Below are positions 50,105-57,720 of a stretch of DNA of 64,000 bases, in pieces. The translations under genes and the position numbers were made by a program. Every line of letters begins with the position of its first letter. Positions within the stretch are counted from its first letter, which is position 1. The notes beneath the pieces are model-generated. The model had not been told where the DNA came from and made no database searches. It saw only the letters and a program-made list of their open reading frames with translations. The DNA is from GCA-003244245 sp050700055 (lineage in GTDB: Bacteria; Actinomycetota; Actinomycetes; Mycobacteriales; Pseudonocardiaceae), in the NCBI GenBank assembly GCA_050700055.1, contig JBOHGE010000003.1, positions 159,590-223,589 of the forward strand, read 5' to 3'.

Positions 50105-52417
50105 ATGCATCGCGTGTCGGTACCCCCCAGAGAGTCTGACGTGCTGGCTGCCGAGCAGGACTACCTCACGCTGCTCTACCGCCATCTCGACGAGCGTCGG
50201 CGCTACACCAAGCAGCGGCTGGCCGAGGTGCTGCGGGGCTCCCACACCGGCACACCCCAGGCGCTCAGCGAGCGGGACGCCGCCGCGGCGATGTACGCAG
50301 ACCAGCTCGCCACCCTGGACGGGGTGGAGCAGGGGCTGTGCTTCGGCCGGCTCGACCTCGACGGCGCCAGCGATCCAGACCGGGAAGGCGACGGCGAGGA
50401 GCGGCGCTACATCGGGCGGCTCGGGCTGCTCGACGAGGAACGCGACTACGAGCCGCTGCTCATTGACTGGCGGGCGCCCGCCGCGCGCCCGTTCTACACC
50501 GCGACCGCCGCCTGCCCCGAGGGTGTTCGCCGCCGCCGGCACATCCGGACCCGCAGCCGGACCGTGCTCGGTGTCGATGACGAGGTGCTCGACCTCGACC
50601 GTGCCCCGCAGGACCCGACCCGTACCAGCCTGACCAGCGAGGCGGCCCTGATGGCCGCGCTGTCAGCGGGCCGGACCGGCCAGATGTCCGACATCGTGGA
50701 AACCATCCAGGCCGAGCAGGACCGGATCATCCGCGCCAAGCCCCAGGGGGTGCTGGTCGTGCAGGGCGGGCCGGGCACCGGCAAGACCGCGGTCGCGCTG
50801 CATCGGGCGGCCTACCTGCTTTACACCCACCGCCAGCTGCTGGCCAAGCGGGGTGTGCTGGTCGTCGGGCCCAACTCGACGTTCCTGAGCTACATCGGCC
50901 AGGTACTGCCCTCGCTGGGCGAGACCAGCGTGCTGCTGTCCACGGTCGCCGCGCTGCACCCGGGGCTGCATGCCCGCGGCGTCGAGCCCGCCGAGACCGC
51001 CGCGGTCAAGGGTCGCGTCGAGATGGCGAAGGTGGTGGCCGCGGCGATCCGGGATCGCCAGCAGGTGCCGCCGACGCCGATCGAGCTGCGCATCGAGGCG
51101 CAACGGGTCCGGTTGGACGCGCAGGTGTGCCTGGCCGCCCGGACCCGGGCGCGACGCTCCCGCCGGCCGCACAACGAGGCCAAACAGATCTTCCACCGCG
51201 AGATGGCGGCGGCCCTGGCCGAGCAGGTCGCCACCGGCCTGGGCGGTCAGCTGCTCAACCGTGGCGACCTGGCCGACATCCGTGCCGAGCTGCGGGCCAG
51301 CCCGGAACTGACCGCCGCGCTGGATCAGTTGTGGCCGGCGCTGTCGCCGGAGCAACTGCTCACCGACCTCTACGCCGACCCGCAACGGCTGGCCGGCGCC
51401 GCCCACCGGGTACTGCGCGCCGAGGAGCGCGACCTGCTGGCCCGCCGCGCTCCCGGCCCGGGCACCGACCCCGGGCAGGTCTGGACCCCCGCCGACGTGC
51501 CGCTGCTGGACGAGGCCGCGGAGCTGCTGGGCTCCGACGGCAGCGCCGAGGCCGCCCGGGAGGCCGCTGAGCTGCGCGCGGAGCTGCAGTACGCCCAAGG
51601 CGTGCTGGACATCCTGGATCTGGACGAGGACCTGGACCCGGAGCTGCTGCGCGCCACCGACCTGATCGACGCCGACCGGCTGGCCGACCGGCAACGGCAT
51701 CGCCACCTGGGCAGCACCGCCGAGCGCGCCGCCGCCGACCGGACCTGGACCTACGGGCACGTGATCATCGATGAGGCACAGGAGCTGTCCCCGATGGCGT
51801 GGCGGGTGCTGATGCGGCGCTGCCCCACCCGCTCGATGACGGTGGTCGGTGACCTGGCGCAAACCGGGGACCGAGCCGGCGCGGTCTCCTGGCAGGACGC
51901 GCTCGGGCCCTACGTGGCGCAGCGGTGGCGGCTGGAGCAGCTGACGATCAACTACCGGAACCCGGCTGAGATCGCGGAGCTGGCTGATCAGGTGCTGGCC
52001 GCCCTGGACATCGACATCATCCCGCCGCGGTCGGTGCGCAGCACGGGCGTGGCACCCCGCGCGGTCCGGGTCACCGCGCTGCCCGACGAGCTGCCCGCGC
52101 TGGTCGTCGAGGAGGCCGCGGCGGTGGGTACCGGCCGGGTGGCCGTACTGGGACCCGCGGCCGGCGTGGACCAGCTTCGCAAGATCGTCCCCACCGCGAG
52201 CGACGATCTCGATGCGCCGGTGACCGTGCTGACCGTCACCGAGGCCAAGGGCCTGGAGTTCGATTCCGTGGTGCTGGTCGACCCGGCGGCGATCGTGGCC
52301 GAGTCACCGCGCGGCCTCAACGACCTCTACGTCGCCCTGACCCGCAGCACCCACCGCCTGTGCATCGTCCACTCCGGCGACCTCCCCGACGTGCTGACGG
52401 TGCCCTCAGGCGGGTGA
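50105..52417 (+). CDS. HelD-like UvrD/Rep-family helicase
   Basis: A 770-residue protein. An N-terminal coiled coil (about 1-70) precedes HelD-style text (YIGRLGLLDEERDYEPLLID, WRAPAARPFYTAT). Walker A is GGPGTGKTAVALHRAAYLL near 221 and Walker B HVIIDEAQELSPMAW. The C-terminal helicase motifs end with TVTEAKGLEFDSVVLVDPAA and NDLYVALTRSTHRL. HelD proteins bind RNA polymerase and recycle stalled complexes using ATP; some actinobacterial types (HelR) protect it from rifamycins. I see no rifampicin-associated promoter element upstream, so which subtype this is remains open. It ends convergently with the LuxR gene, overlapping by 12 bp. Confidence 0.88.
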   Translation: MHRVSVPPRESDVLAAEQDYLTLLYRHLDERRRYTKQRLAEVLRGSHTGTPQALSERDAAAAMYADQLATLDGVEQGLCFGRLDLDGASDPDREGDGEERRYIGRLGLLDEERDYEPLLIDWRAPAARPFYTATAACPEGVRRRRHIRTRSRTVLGVDDEVLDLDRAPQDPTRTSLTSEAALMAALSAGRTGQMSDIVETIQAEQDRIIRAKPQGVLVVQGGPGTGKTAVALHRAAYLLYTHRQLLAKRGVLVVGPNSTFLSYIGQVLPSLGETSVLLSTVAALHPGLHARGVEPAETAAVKGRVEMAKVVAAAIRDRQQVPPTPIELRIEAQRVRLDAQVCLAARTRARRSRRPHNEAKQIFHREMAAALAEQVATGLGGQLLNRGDLADIRAELRASPELTAALDQLWPALSPEQLLTDLYADPQRLAGAAHRVLRAEERDLLARRAPGPGTDPGQVWTPADVPLLDEAAELLGSDGSAEAAREAAELRAELQYAQGVLDILDLDEDLDPELLRATDLIDADRLADRQRHRHLGSTAERAAADRTWTYGHVIIDEAQELSPMAWRVLMRRCPTRSMTVVGDLAQTGDRAGAVSWQDALGPYVAQRWRLEQLTINYRNPAEIAELADQVLAALDIDIIPPRSVRSTGVAPRAVRVTALPDELPALVVEEAAAVGTGRVAVLGPAAGVDQLRKIVPTASDDLDAPVTVLTVTEAKGLEFDSVVLVDPAAIVAESPRGLNDLYVALTRSTHRLCIVHSGDLPDVLTVPSGG

Positions 52418-53296
52418 TCCTTGCAGGATCCAGTGGTATGCACCGGCGTGCGGTGTGTTGTGGTGCCAGGTCACCTGGGTCTGGCCGGTCGGCAGGCGAT
52501 CGGTATGCAGCACGCCGAGGTTGCTCCGCTCGGTGAGCCGCTGTCCGGTCCAGGAGGCCGGAAAGACGACCTTCAGGGTGAGGTCGCTGGTAGTCGCCGG
52601 GTGCCGCGGATCGAAGGTGGCGGTGGCCCACTCCAGGGAGTCCTCAGCCGAGCTGCGTAACGGATCCCATAATCCCGGCGAGCGGTAGCGCAGCACCCAC
52701 CCGGTGTCGTCCTGCAGTCCCGGTTGAAACAAGATCATCAATAGTGGTCGGCCGTCCACATCCTCAACCGGATGAACGTCGACCTGAGTGTCCTGGCCTT
52801 CCACGTAGCAGGCATGGGCGAGATCGTCCAGCTCGAACGGTGGACCGGCCGGCCAGGTCAGGATCGGGCCCAGGATCCGGTACACGAGGTAGGGCATCGG
52901 TGTGGTCCAGCGTCGCTCGACAACGACATCCTGGCCATCCTGCTCCCCGACGATGAGAGTGATCTCGACACGTTCCGTGAACAACGACAGGTGCCGATGG
53001 AGCAACCCGTGTACCGCGTCGGCATAACCCCGCAGCTGCCGCTCGCACTCCGCCAGATCACGCCGCTGCCGGGACGGGGTCGAGACTTCCGATGACTGCG
53101 GTCCGGCACCTGCTTGGTACAGCGCTGCGAGCTGAGCCCGCCTGGACACCCCGGTCTTGCGGAACAACGTGCGCAGGTGCGTCTCCACCGTCCGGCGGGA
53201 GATGCTCAGGGCAGCGGCGATCTCGTCGTTGCTGAGCCCCTCGATCACCAGGTGAAGCACTTCGTCCTCGCGAGGGGTCAGCTGGATCCGGGTCAC
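52406..53296 (-). CDS. LuxR-type regulator with N-terminal helix-turn-helix
   Basis: A 296-residue protein starting GTG behind AGAGGAG. Unusually the LuxR helix-turn-helix is at the N-terminus (LTPREDEVLHLVIEGLSNDE, ISRRTVETHLRTLFRKTGVS). The remaining 225 residues are an unrecognised domain (VEITLIVGEQDGQDVVVERR; YLVYRILGPILTWPAG; VVFPASWTGQRLTERSNLGV). Most LuxR proteins carry the HTH at the C-terminus, so this may be a new sensor arrangement. The divergent gap to the next gene holds several dyads built on CCTACGT that could be its own sites. Confidence 0.82.
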   Translation of the reverse strand: MTRIQLTPREDEVLHLVIEGLSNDEIAAALSISRRTVETHLRTLFRKTGVSRRAQLAALYQAGAGPQSSEVSTPSRQRRDLAECERQLRGYADAVHGLLHRHLSLFTERVEITLIVGEQDGQDVVVERRWTTPMPYLVYRILGPILTWPAGPPFELDDLAHACYVEGQDTQVDVHPVEDVDGRPLLMILFQPGLQDDTGWVLRYRSPGLWDPLRSSAEDSLEWATATFDPRHPATTSDLTLKVVFPASWTGQRLTERSNLGVLHTDRLPTGQTQVTWHHNTPHAGAYHWILQGSPA

Positions 53297-53323
53297 AAGT
53301 CACTCCTCTGAAGTACACCCACG

Positions 53324-53418
53324 CTACGTAGGCGCAAGCCGGTGGTACAGCTTGCGACTATGGTGCTGATACTTATAAGATATCAGTAACAGTACCTACG
53401 TGTAATTAGTACGTAGGT
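53324..53418. promoter_or_regulatory. Cluster of dyad sites in the divergent LuxR/small-gene region
   Basis: CTACGTAGG at 53324-53332. CTGATA and TATCAG flanking a nine-base spacer at 53366-53386. A perfect 8-bp dyad ACCTACGT (53394-53401) and ACGTAGGT (53411-53418) with a 9-bp spacer. CTACGT is shared by the first and last, pointing to one binding protein, most simply the LuxR-type regulator. Confidence 0.65.
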
Positions 53419-53437
53419 GTTTCTTGGGAGGTGTCGC

Positions 53438-53644
53438 ATGACGTGGCTCCCGACCACCCCGCGCAACTCTCGACGAATCACAGCGCCCGCAGCGTCGCAA
53501 CTCGCCACGCCGACGAGGAAGGGGAAGGCGATCATGTCGATATCCCACCGGAGCGCGACGCGCCTCCCCGGAGCCCGGCCGTCGCGCCGTGGCCAGGGAG
53601 CGAGACGTCGTGGCGGAGCCCACCGCAGTGCACAGTGGACCTGA
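53438..53644 (+). CDS. Small arginine-rich hypothetical protein
   Basis: A 68-residue ORF from ATG 53438, six bases after GGGAGG (53426-53431). It is rich in Arg, Ser and Pro with no recognisable fold. Its TGA overlaps the next ATG (TGATG at 53642-53646). It may be a leader-type ORF coupled to the small membrane protein. A 137-codon alternative frame from GTG 53431 would fuse both but lies directly on the ribosome site, so I prefer two genes. Confidence 0.45.
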   Translation: MTWLPTTPRNSRRITAPAASQLATPTRKGKAIMSISHRSATRLPGARPSRRGQGARRRGGAHRSAQWT

Positions 53645-53844
53645 TGGTGCTGGGCGCGATCTTGCTGGTCTGCCTCGGGCTGCTGCTCGGATCGACCTGG
53701 ACCGTCGAGGCTCTACAACCCAAGCTGCGCCGGCAGGCCGAGGAGCGTCGCAGGCTGAATGAGGAGTGGTCGGCGATTCGGATGGCCCGCCAGCGACGGG
53801 GGGTATGCCCGCGCTGCAGGAGTCCACTATCCGAACGGGACTAG
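53644..53844 (+). CDS. Small membrane-anchored protein with CxxC tail
   Basis: A 66-residue ORF: a hydrophobic segment at about 2-24 (VLGAILLVCLGLLLGSTWTV), a charged helix (LRRQAEERRRLNEEWSAIRM) and a CPRC motif near the C-terminus. Likely anchored in the membrane with a cytoplasmic cysteine-containing tail. The family seems common in Pseudonocardiaceae but has no known role. A strong terminator follows 40 bp downstream. Confidence 0.65.
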   Translation: MVLGAILLVCLGLLLGSTWTVEALQPKLRRQAEERRRLNEEWSAIRMARQRRGVCPRCRSPLSERD

Positions 53845-53883
53845 CCCACCGCATCGAAGGCCCATGGAGGATCCACCGGACCG

Positions 53884-53930
53884 CGACCGCTCCGGGGTGC
53901 CACGGTCAGGCCAGCACCCCGGAGCGGTCG
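53884..53930. terminator. Strong hairpin terminator
   Basis: Perfect 17-bp arms, CGACCGCTCCGGGGTGC (53884-53900) and its complement (53914-53930), with a 13-nt loop, 40 bp after the small membrane protein gene. Confidence 0.8.
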
Positions 53931-54226
53931 AACTCGTCGCGCTGCACTCCGACGACGTCATTCGGGCTTCCACGAAACATTCGTCCGGAGACGAGACAGT
54001 GGCAGGACCGGCGACGGGCAGGCACATCAGACTACTGGGTCCGCACCTCAACCTGGCTCAGGACACCCATGTGACGATCACATGATAAATAGGTGAAGCG
54101 CCTGCGTCGAGTGGAAGGAAATCGCTCACCATCGCCGTCGGTGAGGGTAGCCCTCTAGAGGTGACGCAACGATAGAGGCCACACTGCAAGCAGGCGTTTC
54201 AACACCCGCGAACGGTGGAATTCACC

Positions 54227-54325
54227 ATGCCACGTGCCAATCCGACAAACATCCAGGTCAAGGAGCTGATCGAAAAAATGCCCTCATCCACCCTCTCCAC
54301 GAACGAGACAGCGGAGGTCAGCTGA
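54227..54325 (+). CDS. Very short ORF, possible peptide
   Basis: A 32-residue ORF from ATG 54227, with GGTGG nine bases upstream. The peptide MPRANPTNIQVKELIEKMPS then STLSTNETAEVS has a leader-like amphipathic stretch and a Thr/Ser/Glu-rich tail. It may be a modified-peptide precursor or a chance ORF. No maturase lies nearby. Confidence 0.3.
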   Translation: MPRANPTNIQVKELIEKMPSSTLSTNETAEVS

Positions 54326-54452
54326 ACTACCAGCAGTCAGCTCGCCGCTGAAACTCAGTCAGGCGGCGGGCGTGATATGAGGCTGGGGCCGGTGCTCCAC
54401 ACATCGACCCCAGCAGTACCCAACCCCCTCCCGGTCATAGGAGCAGATTGAG

Positions 54453-54569
54453 ATGGCTCACTCTAGCAACGGGCGACCTGCCCGGCCCAGCATGTTCCAC
54501 GAGTTGCACCAGCATGTGTCGTGTCGTCGGCGTGTCCGGGGCGGTAGCGGCACCAACGGAGGTAGCTAG
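54453..54569 (+). CDS. Very short ORF with good ribosome site
   Basis: A 38-residue ORF from ATG 54453 behind AGGAG (54439-54443). The peptide is Arg/Gly/Ser-rich (MAHSSNGRPARPSMFHELHQ, HVSCRRRVRGGSGTNGGS) and ends 18 bp before a strong terminator. So a short transcript is likely even if the peptide is not functional. Confidence 0.3.
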   Translation: MAHSSNGRPARPSMFHELHQHVSCRRRVRGGSGTNGGS

Positions 54570-54587
54570 GCTCGGCCCTCAGTGACG

Positions 54588-54615
54588 GGGTCCGGCCTGG
54601 CAACGGGCCGGACCC
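54588..54615. terminator. Hairpin terminator before dprE1
   Basis: GGGTCCGGCC (54588-54597) pairs with GGCCGGACCC (54606-54615) across an 8-nt loop; outer GTGAC/GTCAC could extend the stem. Confidence 0.75.
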
Positions 54616-54702
54616 TAGGTCACCGGCCTGACGGACTCAGGCGCGGGGCGCATCCCGGCCCGGGAACAGCGCTACACCAGAGGGTCGGTAGCCTCGGCGC
54701 CG

Positions 54703-56058
54703 ATGTCTGAGATCGTCGTTCGTTCCCTGACCGGGTGGGGGCGCACCGCGCCGAGCAGTGCGCGGGTGCTGGTCGGCGCGACCATCGAGACCATCCAGCA
54801 AGCCGTCCGCGATCCCGGCAAGGGCGGCGTGATCGCCCGCGGGCTGGGCCGATCTTATGGCGATCCGGCCCAGAACGCGGGTGGGCTGGTCATCGACATG
54901 ACCGGGCTGACCAGGATCTACTCCATCGACGCGGGCAGCGGGCTGGCCGTGGTGGACGCCGGGGTCAGCCTCGATGCGTTGATGCGCGCGGCGTTGCCGT
55001 TCGGGTTGTGGGTTCCGGTACTGCCCGGTACCCGGCAGGTGACCGTGGGCGGTGCGATCGCGGCCGACATCCACGGCAAGAACCATCACACGGCCGGCAC
55101 CTTCGGCAACCACGTCCGCTCCCTCGACCTGATCACCGCCGACGGGTCGGTCACCACGCTGACCCCCGACGACGAGCTGTTCTGGGTCACCATCGGCGGC
55201 ATGGGGCTGACCGGGATCATCGTGCGCGCCATCATCGCGCTCACCCCGGTGGAGTCGGCGTACTTCGTGGTCGACACCGACCGCACGGCCGACCTCGACG
55301 AGCTGATGGCGCTGCTCACCGACGGCTCCGACGACCACTACGACTACTCCGCCGCCTGGTTCGACGCCATCTCGACGGGCTCGAAGCTGGGCCGCGCGGT
55401 GCTCACCCGCGGCTCGATAGCTCGGCGGGACGAGCTGCCGCCGAAGCTGCGCCGCGCACCGCTGGCTTTCGACGCGCCCCAGCTGCTCACCGCGCCGAAG
55501 GTGTTCCCGAACGGGCTGGCCAACCGGGCGATCTTCGGCGCACTCAGCGAGGCGTGGTACCGCAAGGCTCCCCAGCGCCGCCGCGGCGAGATCCAGAACC
55601 TGACCAGCTTCTACCACCCGCTGGACATGATCGGGGAGTGGAACCGGGCCTACGGCCCGCGTGGCTTCCTGCAATACCAGTTCGTGGTCCCCTTCGGGGC
55701 ACTGGACACCTTCCGGCGCATCGTGCAACAGATCGCCCACTCGGGCCACGTGTCCTTCCTCAACGTGCTGAAGCGTTTCGGTGCGGCCGGCCAGGCCCCG
55801 CTGTCGTTCCCCCAGCCCGGCTGGACGATCACCGTGGACCTCCCGATCCGCCGCGGGCTGGCCGAGTTCTGCGACCGGCTCGACGCCCACGTGCTCGACG
55901 CCGGCGGGCGGCTCTACCTGGCCAAGGAGTCCCGGGCCGCAGCGGCCACCGTGCACCGCATGTACCCGCGGATCGACGAGTGGCGCAAGGTCCGCGCCGC
56001 CGCCGACCCCGACGGGATCTTCGCTTCCGACCTGTCCAGGAGGCTTGAACTCTCGTGA
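54703..56058 (+). CDS. dprE1: Decaprenylphosphoryl-beta-D-ribose 2'-oxidase DprE1
   Basis: A 451-residue flavoprotein of the VAO fold: GVIARGLGRSYGDPAQNAGG, VLPGTRQVTVGGAIAADIHG and KNHHTAGTFGNHVRSLDLIT are FAD-binding segments. The C-terminal LYLAKESRAAAATVHRMYPR and FASDLSRRLEL match DprE1. With DprE2 it epimerises decaprenylphosphoryl-ribose to the arabinose form, the arabinan donor of the cell wall. The position matching Cys387 of the mycobacterial enzyme (target of benzothiazinones) is Thr377 here (GWTITVDLP). The next gene overlaps it by GTGA. Confidence 0.93.
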   Translation: MSEIVVRSLTGWGRTAPSSARVLVGATIETIQQAVRDPGKGGVIARGLGRSYGDPAQNAGGLVIDMTGLTRIYSIDAGSGLAVVDAGVSLDALMRAALPFGLWVPVLPGTRQVTVGGAIAADIHGKNHHTAGTFGNHVRSLDLITADGSVTTLTPDDELFWVTIGGMGLTGIIVRAIIALTPVESAYFVVDTDRTADLDELMALLTDGSDDHYDYSAAWFDAISTGSKLGRAVLTRGSIARRDELPPKLRRAPLAFDAPQLLTAPKVFPNGLANRAIFGALSEAWYRKAPQRRRGEIQNLTSFYHPLDMIGEWNRAYGPRGFLQYQFVVPFGALDTFRRIVQQIAHSGHVSFLNVLKRFGAAGQAPLSFPQPGWTITVDLPIRRGLAEFCDRLDAHVLDAGGRLYLAKESRAAAATVHRMYPRIDEWRKVRAAADPDGIFASDLSRRLELS

Positions 56059-56810
56059 TCGACGCTGTCGGCAATCCCCAGTCCCTGCTGCTGCTCGGCG
56101 GCACCTCCGAGATCGCGCTGGCCACCGCGCAGCGCTACGCCACCCGGCGGTCGCTGCGGGTGGTGCTGGCGGCCCGCCCGTCACCGCGGCTGGACTCCGC
56201 CGCGGCACGGCTGCAACGGCTGGGCGCCACCGTGATGACACTGCCCTTCGATGCGGCCGACACCGCATCGCACCCCGAGACGATCGAGAAGGCCTTCGCC
56301 GACGGCGACATCGACGTCACCCTGGTCGCCTTCGGGTTGCTCGGTGACCAGGAGAAGGCGTGGACCGACCACGCCACCGCTGTCGAGCTCGCGCAGGTCA
56401 ACTACGTGGGGGCGGTGTCGGTCGGCGTGCTGGTGGCCGAGGTGCTGCAGCGGCAGGGCCACGGCGCGCTGGTCGCGCTGTCCTCCGCCGCGGCTGAGCG
56501 ACCCCGGCGCTCGAACTTCGGTTACGGCGCCACCAAGGCCGGCCTGGACGCCTTTTACACCGGCCTCACCGAGGCCCTGCGGCCATCCGGGATCAAGGTC
56601 TCGGTGATCCGGCCCGGGTTCGTGCACACCAAGATGACCGCAGGCATGAAGGCCGCCCCGCTGGCGGTCACCCCGGAGCAGGTCGCCGAGGTGATCGTGG
56701 ACGCCGTCGCGCACGGCCGCGAGCAAGCGTGGGCGCCGGCCCCGATGCGGTTCGTGATGTCCGCACTGCGCCACGTGCCGCGCCCGATCTTCCGCCGCCT
56801 ACCGATCTGA
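56055..56810 (+). CDS. dprE2: Decaprenylphosphoryl-2-keto-beta-D-erythropentose reductase DprE2
   Basis: A 251-residue short-chain dehydrogenase: LLLLGGTSEIALATAQRYAT (nucleotide-binding start), ALVALSSAAAERPRRSNFGY and the Tyr-x-x-x-Lys pair in YGATKAGLDAFYTGL. It completes the DprE1 reaction with NADH. GTG start overlapping the dprE1 stop, as is usual for this pair. Confidence 0.93.
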   Translation: MIDAVGNPQSLLLLGGTSEIALATAQRYATRRSLRVVLAARPSPRLDSAAARLQRLGATVMTLPFDAADTASHPETIEKAFADGDIDVTLVAFGLLGDQEKAWTDHATAVELAQVNYVGAVSVGVLVAEVLQRQGHGALVALSSAAAERPRRSNFGYGATKAGLDAFYTGLTEALRPSGIKVSVIRPGFVHTKMTAGMKAAPLAVTPEQVAEVIVDAVAHGREQAWAPAPMRFVMSALRHVPRPIFRRLPI

Positions 56811-56844
56811 CGGTACCGCAGGTAATACCATTTCGCGGTACCGT
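56810..56844. promoter_or_regulatory. Candidate operator of the VapBC operon
   Basis: ACGGTACCGC (56810-56819) and GCGGTACCGT (56835-56844) are exact inverted copies, and GGTAATACC (56821-56829) lies between. So three GGTA-type palindromic sites precede the antitoxin start, as expected of autoregulated ribbon-helix-helix antitoxins. Confidence 0.6.
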
Positions 56845-56849
56845 TGCTG

Positions 56850-57119
56850 ATGGCCACTAACCTCAGGCTCCGTCCGGATGCCGAAGCCGCACTCCGCGCC
56901 GAGGCCGAGCGATCCGGGCGGTCGCAACAGGAGATTCTGCGCGACGCTCTCGACCGCTACCTCGATCTCGCCGGCGAGGATTCGCCCAGCGGTGACGCCC
57001 TGCTCCGATCCGGCACGCTCCTGCCGCCGCGCACCCGCTATCGAAGGGTGACGCCGAGGAGAACGCTGCCGACCGGCACCACCAGTCTCGATCTTCTCAA
57101 CCGGGCTGAGCGACTGTAA
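56850..57119 (+). CDS. vapB: VapB-type antitoxin (ribbon-helix-helix)
   Basis: I start at ATG 56850, giving 89 residues. The N-terminal ribbon-helix-helix (ATNLRLRPDAEAALRAEAER, SGRSQQEILRDALDRYLDLA) binds DNA; the unstructured C-terminus (TGTTSLDLLNRAERL) would wrap the toxin. It abuts the PIN gene without a gap. Confidence 0.85.
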   Translation: MATNLRLRPDAEAALRAEAERSGRSQQEILRDALDRYLDLAGEDSPSGDALLRSGTLLPPRTRYRRVTPRRTLPTGTTSLDLLNRAERL

Positions 57120-57569
57120 GTGCGCGTCTACCTGGACAGCAGTGCCGTTCTCAAACGAGTCCTCGCCGAAGCGGAATCGGCGGATCTGGTAGTAGCCCTG
57201 GATAAGCACCACGCCGAGGGTGACGTGCTCGTGTCGTCGTCGCTGGCATGGATCGAAGTGGCCCGTGCACTGCGGTCGCTGCGTCATGCGACGCTTCCCG
57301 AGGTCGCTGACGACGTGGACGCGGCACTATCGGGGGTCGCCGAGCACCCGCTCGTCGCGGAGGTCGTCGCCCTGGCCCGGCGGGTGAGTCCGGCGGTGCT
57401 ACGTTCGCCGGATGCGATCCACTTGGCCTCGGCGCTGCTGCTGGACGTCGGGATCGTGCTGACCTATGATCAGCGGCTCGCTGCAGCGTGCATCGAAGGT
57501 GGCCTCGCCGTGGGTGCACCTGGCAGCGACTCGGTGCCCACCACACGTACCGGCGCGCCACCAGACTGA
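57120..57569 (+). CDS. vapC: VapC-type PIN-domain ribonuclease toxin
   Basis: A 149-residue PIN protein with GTG start. It has RVYLDSSAVLKRVLAEAE (first Asp), SSSLAWIEVARAL (Glu), SPDAIHLASALLL (third acidic) and LTYDQRLAAACIEGGLAV (last acidic). It would cleave tRNA or rRNA when free of VapB. The C-terminal tail after about 130 is extended and disordered. Confidence 0.88.
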   Translation: MRVYLDSSAVLKRVLAEAESADLVVALDKHHAEGDVLVSSSLAWIEVARALRSLRHATLPEVADDVDAALSGVAEHPLVAEVVALARRVSPAVLRSPDAIHLASALLLDVGIVLTYDQRLAAACIEGGLAVGAPGSDSVPTTRTGAPPD

Positions 57570-57720
57570 CGCGAGATCTTCGCGGCTCACCGGGTACCGC
57601 TGACGACCTCCCCGCGCGACGGATCCTCACAACCGTATGCGGCAAAGCATATTTCGTGTCCCGCGGACAATTCGACCAGCTGCGCCGTCCGCGTGTCCGC
57701 ATTACTGGTGCGGTGCTGCC

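Larger units (their letters stand above)
53931..54702. other. Gene-poor stretch upstream of dprE1
   Basis: Apart from two very short ORFs (54227-54325, 54453-54569) and the terminator at 54588-54615, I see no gene. The part at 54080-54180 is richer in A/T (GATCACATGATAAATAGGTG) and might hold a promoter. Confidence 0.5.
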
